This document shows, in pieces, positions 7,532 to 12,936 of a DNA stretch of 16,187 nucleotides. The notes under the pieces are model-generated. The model was not told the origin of the DNA and did no database searches. It saw nothing but the letters and a program-made list of their open reading frames with translations. The stretch is from positions 1 to 16,187 of the forward strand of contig JAFAGQ010000041.1 in NCBI GenBank assembly GCA_023422555.1. The letters are read 5' to 3'. A program made the translations under genes and the position numbers. Position 1 is the stretch's first letter. Each line of letters begins with the position of its first letter. Origin of the DNA: Pseudomonadota bacterium. Lineage in GTDB: Bacteria; Pseudomonadota; Gammaproteobacteria; Burkholderiales; Burkholderiaceae_B.

Positions 7532-8494
7532 TTAATTTTCAAGCTTTAAATCGGCATCGCGAACGATGTTTTGCCATTTTCCGGTTTCTCCATGAATAAA
7601 CCGGGCAAATTGTTCGGCTGTGCCGCCGACCGTGTGAATACCCTGTTCGAGCAGAAAGCGCTGCACCGATTCGTCTTTCAGCACGACATTGATTTCCCGA
7701 TTCAGCTTGCTTATGACCACTTCAGGCGTGCCGGCCGGTGCAAGCACACCCCACCAGGAAGCCGCTACCACGGGGATACCCAGTTCAGTCAGTGTGGGTA
7801 CATTCGGCAGGGCGGGGCTGCGCTTTTCTGACGCGATGGCCAAGGGCACTAGACGGCCTGCCTTTACCTGCCCGTAAGCAGGCGCCAGATTGTCAAAACT
7901 AAGCGGCACCTGGTTGCCTGAGGTTGCAACGACCGCCTCGGCGCTCCCTTTGTATGGAATATGCTGCAGATGCATTCCTGTTTTTTGGTTGAAGATTTCA
8001 GCAGCCATATGTGGAATGCTGCCAACTCCTGCGGTGGCATAAGACAGGCGTTCGCCTTTTTGTTTTGTTGCCAGAATATCCTGAACGTTCTTTATCGTAC
8101 TATCGGGACTGGTAAAAATATAAACCGGCACATCGGTAGCAAGTACGACCGGCGCCAGATCATTCTTTACGCTATAAGGCAGCGATTTATAGAATGCAGG
8201 ATTGGTCGCCAGATTGGCAGTGCCCATCAGCAGCGTATAACCGTCGGGCCTGGCACGCACCACATAATTGGTACCGATCTGTGTTGCACCTCCCGCCTTG
8301 TTTTCAACGACGACGGGTTGTTTCAACCGCTCAGCAAGCGATTTGGCAAGAATACGTGCTGCGGTATCCGTTCCGCCGCCAGCGGCGTACGGAACGACGA
8401 GCGTGATTGGCCTGCTCGGATATTCAAGGGCGTATGTCAGTGCAGGAAATCCCGCCACTGCAGATAATGCAATAGGGATGATAATCTTGTTCAT
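7532..8494 (-). CDS. Bug-family periplasmic solute-binding receptor (1)
   Basis: A 320-residue tripartite-tricarboxylate-transport-type receptor. Residues 1-23 form a Sec signal peptide (MNKIIIPIALSAVAGFPALTYA) with probable cleavage before LEYPSRP. The mature start has the Bug signature YPSRPITLVVPYAAGGGTDTAARIL, followed by VVVENKAGGATQIGT, DGYTLLMG, HIPYKGSAEAV and NVPTLTELGIPV. These proteins bind small carboxylates, amides or aromatic acids in the periplasm. No TctA/TctB membrane genes are nearby, which is usual for the expanded Bug sets of Alcaligenaceae, so it probably borrows a transporter elsewhere or acts as a sensor. It lies 16 bases behind a second, divergent Bug gene within one operon. 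The ligand is unknown; the catabolic genes suggest an organic acid. Confidence 0.92.
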   Translation of the reverse strand: MNKIIIPIALSAVAGFPALTYALEYPSRPITLVVPYAAGGGTDTAARILAKSLAERLKQPVVVENKAGGATQIGTNYVVRARPDGYTLLMGTANLATNPAFYKSLPYSVKNDLAPVVLATDVPVYIFTSPDSTIKNVQDILATKQKGERLSYATAGVGSIPHMAAEIFNQKTGMHLQHIPYKGSAEAVVATSGNQVPLSFDNLAPAYGQVKAGRLVPLAIASEKRSPALPNVPTLTELGIPVVAASWWGVLAPAGTPEVVISKLNREINVVLKDESVQRFLLEQGIHTVGGTAEQFARFIHGETGKWQNIVRDADLKLEN

Positions 8495-8510
8495 ATCGAT
8501 GCTCGGCAGC

Positions 8511-9485
8511 TTATTGATTGATACTGACGTTGGTCTGTTTGATCATATCCGCCCACCAGTGTGTTTCTTCTCCAATTTGCTTGGCAAAAGCCTCGGGCGT
8601 ATTTCCTTCCGGCTCTGCACCCAGGTCACTCAGGCGCTTGCGGATATCGGGACGCTTCAATATCTCTATTGCCGCATCATGCAGTTTCCGGACAATGGGC
8701 TCGGGCGTTCCTTTGGGCACCATCAAGCCTTTCCATGCCATGATGACATAGCCCTTCAGGCCTTGTTCTTCGAATGTCGGAACATCGGGCAGGGCCTCTG
8801 TTCTTTTCGAGCTGGGCACGCCGAGCGCACGAAGTTTGCCGCTGACGACATGCGGCAGAAGGGGAGGCATGTTGTCGATCACCACATTGATATGATTGGC
8901 CAGCAGATCGCTGATTGCGGGGCCTGTACCCTTATATGGAACATGCTGCATCTGCAGACCAGCCATTTTGTTCAGGAGCGCTCCTGCCAGATGGGCCGGA
9001 CTTCCGGTACCAGGAGAGCCAAAGGAAAGTGTTTTCGGGTGGTTCTTCGCGTAGCTGATGAATTCCTTCAGATTCCTGGCTGGGATCTGCGGATTGATAA
9101 CCATCAGGTTATGCTCGCGCGTCAATGCAGTTATCGGTAACAGATCCTTGCTGGGGCTGTAATTCATGTTTTCGTACAGACTGGGATTGATGACCGTCGG
9201 GCCAGCTGCTGCCAGTAGAACGGTATAGCCATCGGGTTTTGCCGTGGCAACAAAGTGGCCTCCTATATTGCCGCCCGCTCCTGGTTTATTTTCCACTACG
9301 ATTACCTGGCCCAGAAGCGGACGCATGGCCTCGGCAAGCAGCCGCCCCAGAATATCGGTTGAGCCGCCTGGTGCGAACGGAACAATCAGCCTGATTGGTT
9401 GCTCGGGATACGCCGCACCTGACGAGCCGGGAGCGATGCCCAAAATGACACTTGTAATAAAGGGGATGATGAATTTATTTAACAC
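8511..9485 (-). CDS. Bug-family periplasmic solute-binding receptor (2)
   Basis: A 324-residue Bug/TctC-type receptor. The signal peptide is MLNKFIIPFITSVILGIAPG plus SSGAA, then YPEQP. Bug markers follow: RLIVPFAPGGSTDILGRLL, VVENKPGAGGNIGG, DGYTVLLAAAGP, HVPYKGTGPAISDLL and DVPTFEEQGLKGY. I start at the GTG at 9485, because GGAG lies 6 bases upstream and the product has a normal n-region. The ATGs at 9524 and 9497 would add a hydrophilic extension before the signal peptide. It differs clearly from the neighbouring Bug protein along its length, so the pair may bind different ligands or the substrate and an intermediate. It stands 69 bases behind the first acyl-CoA dehydrogenase gene. Confidence 0.9.
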   Translation of the reverse strand: MLNKFIIPFITSVILGIAPGSSGAAYPEQPIRLIVPFAPGGSTDILGRLLAEAMRPLLGQVIVVENKPGAGGNIGGHFVATAKPDGYTVLLAAAGPTVINPSLYENMNYSPSKDLLPITALTREHNLMVINPQIPARNLKEFISYAKNHPKTLSFGSPGTGSPAHLAGALLNKMAGLQMQHVPYKGTGPAISDLLANHINVVIDNMPPLLPHVVSGKLRALGVPSSKRTEALPDVPTFEEQGLKGYVIMAWKGLMVPKGTPEPIVRKLHDAAIEILKRPDIRKRLSDLGAEPEGNTPEAFAKQIGEETHWWADMIKQTNVSINQ

Positions 9486-9491
9486 GATTGT

Positions 9492-9495
9492 CTCC
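9492..9495 (-). promoter_or_regulatory. Ribosome binding site fixing the GTG start of Bug receptor 2
   Basis: GGAG on the minus strand, 6 bases before the GTG at 9485. It lies inside the longer frame starting at the ATG at 9497 and favours the shorter product with a clean signal peptide. Confidence 0.55.
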
Positions 9496-9554
9496 ATTGA
9501 TAATGGTGCCTTCTGGCGAGGCATAACAGTAGGGCGCAGAAGAATGTCAATGCC

Positions 9555-10721
9555 TTAACGCCCCGGTTCGAAGCCCGCTGTTTTTAATGTCAGGCGGGCA
9601 ATGTTGAGTTGGTGAATCTGGCTGGTGCCTTCATAGAGTCTGAAAAGCCGCACATCGCGGTAAAAACGCTCGATACCGAAATCTGCGATATAGCCGTAAC
9701 CACCGAACATCTGCACGCATCGGTCGGCAACGCGTCCGCACATTTCGGAGCAAAAATATTTGCAAATGGAGGCGTTCATCGCAACGTCCTTGCCTTCATC
9801 ACGCTCTCGCGCCGTTTGCAGCACAAGTGCTTTTGCCGCTTCAATGTCGGTCTTGCAATCGGCAATCATTGCCTGAACCAGCTGGAAATTCATTAACGGC
9901 TGCCCAAATTGCGAGCGATTGCCGACAAATCGGATCGCCTCGTCAAGCATGCGGATAGCCGGGCCTATGCATAATGCAGCCAGGTGTATACGCTGCTTGT
10001 TGAGCACTTTCATGGCGGTTTTAAAGCCCATGCCCTCTTTGCCGCCAATCAGGTTGCCTGCGGGAATACGACAGTTGTCAAAATGCACCTCCGACACGGG
10101 CGAGCCTGCCTGTCCCATTTTTTGGTAAGGGCGTCCGGTCGACAGGCCAGGCGTGCCGCGCTCCACCAGAAAGGCCGAAATACCGCCTGCCTTTGGATTG
10201 TCAGGATCCGTTCGGGCCATCACCGTGAAAAGATCGGCTATCGGGGCATTCGTAATAAAACACTTTGTTCCGTTCAATACATACTGATCTCCTTCACGTC
10301 TTGCGGTAGTCTGTAAAGCCGTTGCATCAGAACCCGCTTCGGGTTCGGTCAGTGCAAACGACCCTGTCATTCGACCACTGGCCAGTTCAGGCAGATAGCG
10401 CTGCTTCTGTTCCGGGGTGCCATCGGCCACCAATCCTTCCGAGCCAATGCCTGTATTGGTGCCTACACGTGCCCGAAAGGCGACCGAGCATTGTGATAAC
10501 TCCATCGCTGCAAGTACCAGTTCTTCGGTCGTCATACCAAGCCCGCCGAATTCTTCTGGAATCGAGTAACCGAACATATTCTGTTCGGCCATCTGTCTGA
10601 CGAGATCGTCAGAAACCTCGTCCGATTGTGCAACCTGCTTCTCTTGCGGCACGAGACGTTCTCGTACAAAACGCCGCAGTGAATCTAAAAATTGGGTGAA
10701 CGACTCCGGGTCCCTTAGCAT
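9555..10721 (-). CDS. Acyl-CoA dehydrogenase with canonical catalytic Glu
   Basis: A 388-residue acyl-CoA dehydrogenase. It shows the N-terminal helical domain, the FAD loop SFALTEPEAGSDATALQT (121-138), GTKCFITNAP (151-160), FDNCRIPAGNLIG, RSQFGQPLMNFQ (269-280), the QMFGGYGYI segment and the C-terminal RLYEGTSQIHQLNIAR with the MCAD-type catalytic base Glu364. It oxidises an acyl-CoA to the 2-enoyl-CoA with FAD, passing electrons to ETF. The start is the ATG at 10721, which has AGGAG 7 bases upstream; the longer frame to 10784 adds 21 residues without family similarity. It is the first gene of the six-gene minus-strand operon, divergent from the iclR pair across a 160-bp control region. Chain length or branching preference cannot be read by eye. 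Confidence 0.93.
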   Translation of the reverse strand: MLRDPESFTQFLDSLRRFVRERLVPQEKQVAQSDEVSDDLVRQMAEQNMFGYSIPEEFGGLGMTTEELVLAAMELSQCSVAFRARVGTNTGIGSEGLVADGTPEQKQRYLPELASGRMTGSFALTEPEAGSDATALQTTARREGDQYVLNGTKCFITNAPIADLFTVMARTDPDNPKAGGISAFLVERGTPGLSTGRPYQKMGQAGSPVSEVHFDNCRIPAGNLIGGKEGMGFKTAMKVLNKQRIHLAALCIGPAIRMLDEAIRFVGNRSQFGQPLMNFQLVQAMIADCKTDIEAAKALVLQTARERDEGKDVAMNASICKYFCSEMCGRVADRCVQMFGGYGYIADFGIERFYRDVRLFRLYEGTSQIHQLNIARLTLKTAGFEPGR

Positions 10722-10728
10722 AGGGGTG

Positions 10729-10733
10729 CTCCT
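10729..10733 (-). promoter_or_regulatory. Ribosome binding site fixing the start of the first acyl-CoA dehydrogenase
   Basis: A strong AAAAGGAG on the minus strand ends 7 bases before the ATG at 10721. The upstream ATG at 10784 has no such site, so the shorter product is preferred. Confidence 0.75.
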
Positions 10734-10797
10734 TTTGTACTTTCGTAAGTGATGGGGCGACAGGTGCGCGACTGAAAAAAGCATAGCAATTTATAGG

Positions 10798-10829
10798 CAA
10801 TATCGATATTACGGTTTCGATATATTGAA
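10798..10829. promoter_or_regulatory. Palindromic candidate IclR operator in the divergent control region
   Basis: In the 160-bp gap between the dehydrogenase operon and the iclR pair lies an AT-rich block with inverted repeats. CAATATCGA (10798-10806) faces TCGATATATTG (10817-10827), differing by a two-base AT insertion. Overlapping the right arm, TTCGATATATTGAA (10816-10829) reads as its own reverse complement at 12 of 14 positions. IclR-family proteins bind short palindromes between divergent targets, so this is the natural site for the adjacent regulators. The role is inferred from position and symmetry. I could not assign convincing -35/-10 pairs in either direction. Confidence 0.5.
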
Positions 10830-10881
10830 TTTAGAACTACACTATTCTGCTTTTGAAGCGTAATGCTTACTGGAACTCAGT

Positions 10882-11676
10882 ATGAAAAATACCAGGATGC
10901 ACAGCGATCCCCGTTTCGCGACAACCGTCGCTCACGGCATATCGGTATTGCAGTGTTTCAGGATGACAGAGCCAGCGCTCAGCAATAAAGAACTTGCAGA
11001 GCGTACGGGCTTGTCCAAAGCCACGATTTCGCGGCTGACCTATACGCTCGCGCTCAAGGGTTTGCTGTTGTACGACGGACAGTTGCGACGTTATCGACTT
11101 GGCGCCGGTATTCTGTCGCTCGCGCACCCCATGCTGAGCGGCATTCGATTGCGCCAATTGGCCAGACCCTTCATGCGGGCGCTGGCAGACCGATGCGAAG
11201 GGTCCGTGTCGCTTGGCCTGTATGATAATTTGCATATGGTGTACATCGAAACCAGCCGGGGCCATGAGGCTATCGGTTTCCGACCGGATATCGGCGCCCG
11301 GCTGCCATTGCTGGGTTCGGCAATGGGGCGTGCGTGGCTGGCAAACGCATCTTCGCCGCTGCGCAAAAGCGTCCTCCAGCAGATTCACAACGAAGACGAC
11401 TGGCAGCTGCAAACACATGAGCAAGCATGGAGACGGGCGAAATATGACTGGGACACCAAGGGCTATTGCCTCTCCTTCGGCGACTGGCAGGCTGACGTTC
11501 ATGCGGTGGCGGTCGCTTTACCAGCCCCCGTTTTTGGTGACCACCTTGTTTTCAATTGTGGGGTGCCTGTATCGCGGTTGCGAGACCGATCCATCGAAGA
11601 TGTCGCTGCCGCGCCATTGCTGGCCATGGTAGCCGAGGTCAGACAGTGCATGCAGCGGGAGATGCCCGATGCCTGA
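10882..11676 (+). CDS. IclR-family transcriptional regulator (1)
   Basis: A 264-residue IclR-type regulator. The N-terminal winged helix-turn-helix spans about residues 12-80, with the recognition segment LSNKELAERTGLSKATISRL (33-52). The C-terminal IclR effector-binding domain follows from about 88 to 255 (RQLARPFMRALAD, MVYIETSRG, RLPLLGSAMGRAWLA, and VFNCGVPVSRL near the end). Such proteins repress or activate a neighbouring catabolic operon in response to an acid or acyl-CoA metabolite; the divergent dehydrogenase operon is the obvious target. The Shine-Dalgarno is modest (GGA about 9 bases upstream). Its gene overlaps that of a second IclR protein by 8 bases. Confidence 0.92.
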   Translation: MKNTRMHSDPRFATTVAHGISVLQCFRMTEPALSNKELAERTGLSKATISRLTYTLALKGLLLYDGQLRRYRLGAGILSLAHPMLSGIRLRQLARPFMRALADRCEGSVSLGLYDNLHMVYIETSRGHEAIGFRPDIGARLPLLGSAMGRAWLANASSPLRKSVLQQIHNEDDWQLQTHEQAWRRAKYDWDTKGYCLSFGDWQADVHAVAVALPAPVFGDHLVFNCGVPVSRLRDRSIEDVAAAPLLAMVAEVRQCMQREMPDA

Positions 11677-12451
11677 GTTGGAAAAGAAACCAGCAGATCC
11701 GCAATTTGCGTCCACGCTGGCACAGGCGATTGATGTGCTTGCCTGCTTCAGACCGGGAGAGCGGATGCTGGGAAACAAACAGATTGCCGTGCGTACCGGT
11801 CTGTCTCCGAGTACGATCGCCAGATTGACGCATACACTTGTGCAACTGGGCTATTTGCGCCGTTCACAACAAGGCAGAGGGTATCTGCTGGGACCGGCAC
11901 TGCTGACACTGAGCTATCCGCTGCTTGCGAGCCTGCAGTTGAGACAGATCGCCCGGCCTCTGATGCTGAGGCTGGCACAGGAGGTCAACGGCGCGGTGTC
12001 GCTTGTAATTCGCGATCGCTGTAATATGGTTTATGTGGAAACGGCGCGTGCCAATGAGACCTTACAGGCGCACCCGGACATTGGCGCCGCACTGCCCATG
12101 ATGTCAACGGCTGCGGGCAAGGCGTGGCTTTGTCGCGCTTCTGCAGAAAAGCGTAATGCCGTATTGAATTGTATTCGCGTGGCGCAACCGGACTATTACA
12201 AAAGTCATGAGCAGAGTCTGGTTCAAACTTATCGCGAATTCGAACGCTATGGTTATTGCTCGAATAACGTGCAATGGCTGCCGCATTCGTTTGGCTTTGC
12301 AGTTCCGTTTGCAAAACCGATAGATGGCAATATTTTTATTCTCAATTGCGGCGTACCCATTACGGACGGCACGTTTGCTCAGCGTAATAAAGAGATTCCA
12401 AAGCGATTGCTGGTATTGGTTAACAGCGTACAGAATACGCTTGGGTTATGA
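11669..12451 (+). CDS. IclR-family transcriptional regulator (2), paralogue of the preceding one
   Basis: A 260-residue IclR protein that aligns with the preceding regulator almost in register: DPRFATTVAHGISVLQCF against DPQFASTLAQAIDVLACF, and LSKATISRLTYTL against LSPSTIARLTHTL. The wHTH spans about residues 13-80 (GNKQIAVRTGLSPSTIARL) and the effector domain about 89-255 (RQIARPLMLRLAQ, MVYVETARA, ALPMMSTAAGKAWLC, LNCGVPITDG). The ATG at 11669 lies inside the end of the first iclR gene, with GGGAG 7 bases ahead, so translation is probably coupled. The pair looks like a tandem duplication that has since diverged. Its stop at 12449-12451 lies five bases before the repeated fdx tail. Confidence 0.92.
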   Translation: MPELEKKPADPQFASTLAQAIDVLACFRPGERMLGNKQIAVRTGLSPSTIARLTHTLVQLGYLRRSQQGRGYLLGPALLTLSYPLLASLQLRQIARPLMLRLAQEVNGAVSLVIRDRCNMVYVETARANETLQAHPDIGAALPMMSTAAGKAWLCRASAEKRNAVLNCIRVAQPDYYKSHEQSLVQTYREFERYGYCSNNVQWLPHSFGFAVPFAKPIDGNIFILNCGVPITDGTFAQRNKEIPKRLLVLVNSVQNTLGL

Positions 12452-12455
12452 CTTT

Positions 12456-12494
12456 TTCCCAAATACACCCTCAATCATGCCAAGGAAAATCATT
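12456..12494 (+). repeat. Right copy of fdx 3'-end direct repeat (fdx remnant)
   Basis: This 39-bp stretch matches 3151-3189 at 35 positions. Read from 12458 it still encodes PKYTLNHAKENH, the C-terminus of the ferredoxin with Ile changed to Leu, but the stop codon is lost (CAT TAT instead of CAC TGA). No other part of a ferredoxin gene lies here. It starts five bases after the stop of the second iclR gene and marks the right edge of the catabolic locus. It may be the original 3' end of fdx displaced by an insertion, or a recombination scar. Confidence 0.85.
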
Positions 12495-12501
12495 ATGCGC
12501 A

Positions 12502-12517
12502 GAGCCTGAACAGGCTC
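12502..12517. other. Short hairpin just after the fdx remnant
   Basis: GAGCCTG AA CAGGCTC is a perfect inverted repeat, best folded as a 5-bp stem GAGCC/GGCTC with loop TGAACA. It lies 7 bases beyond the right fdx-like repeat and 30 bases beyond the stop of the minus-strand small ORF. It could be a terminator remnant for either, but it has no T-run on either side, so function is doubtful. Confidence 0.35.
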
Positions 12518-12547
12518 ACCGACGCGCAACAGCATTGGTTCACACAA

Positions 12548-12718
12548 TCAATGGGCATGGTTGAAGGCTTCTTTGGGGCAAAAAACACCCATCACACCTG
12601 TGATTGTGGTTGGCGGAACAGGGTGGTTGTTGCGCTGGATTGCAGGAGTGGCAACCACCTGTGTACTTGATCCCGTAAGCAGCAGCAACAGAATCAGAAA
12701 AAAATGGCTGGGTTTCAT
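12548..12718 (-). CDS. Putative small secreted protein, 56 residues
   Basis: A short minus-strand frame encoding 56 residues that I do not recognise. The N-terminus is a convincing Sec signal peptide: basic start MKPSHFF, hydrophobic core LILLLLL, then TGSSTQVVA with an AXA-like cleavage site. The mature remainder, about 33 residues, is TPAIQRNNHPVPPTTITG followed by VMGVFCPKEAFNHAH; it is proline-rich and has one cysteine. A perfect TATAAT lies 28 bases upstream of the ATG at 12718. The Shine-Dalgarno is weak (GAG about 10 bases upstream). An overlapping 76-residue plus-strand frame looks less protein-like. It could be a small exported peptide gene or the decayed end of a larger one. Confidence 0.42.
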   Translation of the reverse strand: MKPSHFFLILLLLLTGSSTQVVATPAIQRNNHPVPPTTITGVMGVFCPKEAFNHAH

Positions 12719-12746
12719 GAACTGGACTCGGTCTTTGCGTCCGTCA

Positions 12747-12752
12747 ATTATA
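12747..12752 (-). promoter_or_regulatory. Candidate -10 box for the small secreted-protein gene
   Basis: TATAAT, identical to the sigma-70 -10 consensus, on the minus strand 28 bases before the ATG at 12718. This would give a leader of about 20 bases. At 16-18 bp spacing the -35 region is poor (TTCGGC at best), so a promoter is plausible but would need an activator. Confidence 0.35.
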
Positions 12753-12792
12753 AAACGTCTGCCATCACGCCGAACTAATCGTTTTCGCTAGG

Positions 12793-12892
12793 AGCGGGTT
12801 TACGCTTAGTCCGGCATCACCTGATCCGGCTTTACACTCATTCCGGTCTCACATCCGATCTGGCTTTAAGCCTGAACTGGTTTAAAGTTGAA
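12793..12892. repeat. Degenerate 17-bp tandem array (about six units)
   Basis: Six adjoining units of about 17 bp: AGCGGGTTTACGCTTAG (12793), TCCGGCATCACCTGA (12810, 15 bp), TCCGGCTTTACACTCAT (12825), TCCGGTCTCACATCCGA (12842), TCTGGCTTTAAGCCTGA (12859) and ACTGGTTTAAAGTTGAA (12876). A loose consensus is TCCGGCTTTACACCTGA, best kept at CGG/TGG and the TTTA/CTCA core. Copies differ at several positions. A 17-bp period is not a multiple of three, so it is not a protein repeat. The array lies between the phoX 3' end and the small ORF. It may be an old minisatellite or a row of protein-binding sites. Confidence 0.5.
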
Positions 12893-12906
12893 CTAATCAT
12901 GCGTCA

Positions 12907-12927
12907 GGTCAGGCCATTTGCCTGACC
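12907..12927 (-). terminator. Hairpin behind phoX, possible terminator
   Basis: A perfect 8-bp GC-rich stem GGTCAGGC/GCCTGACC with a 5-base loop begins 9 bases downstream of the phoX stop codon. The position suits a transcription end, but there is no T-run after the stem on the minus strand. It may act only as a 3' stabilising stem or weak terminator. Confidence 0.45.
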
Positions 12928-12936
12928 CTAGTCCGT

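Noticed and set aside
6857..7549. A 230-residue plus-strand open frame opposite the second acyl-CoA dehydrogenase
   Set aside because: The opposite strand has all acyl-CoA dehydrogenase motifs in frame, while this one shows no family features.
8268..9140. A 290-residue plus-strand frame across the two Bug genes
   Set aside because: It crosses the boundary of two certain genes on the other strand and has no signal peptide, domain or start signal.
10722..10881. Sigma-70 promoters in the divergent control region
   Set aside because: The region is AT-rich with several partial -10-like hexamers, but no -35/-10 pair with 16-18 bp spacing was convincing in either direction.
3192..12455. Integrase, transposase or resolvase inside the repeat-flanked segment
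   Set aside because: All frames between the repeats are accounted for by catabolic, receptor and regulator genes. No recombinase motif and no IS terminal inverted repeats were seen.
12561..12791. A 76-residue plus-strand frame in the gap after the iclR pair
   Set aside because: It lacks a ribosome site and domain features, and it runs opposite the signal-peptide frame at 12548-12718, which is the better candidate.
12793..12892. CRISPR array
   Set aside because: Units are only 17 bp, adjoining, degenerate and without spacers; no cas genes nearby.
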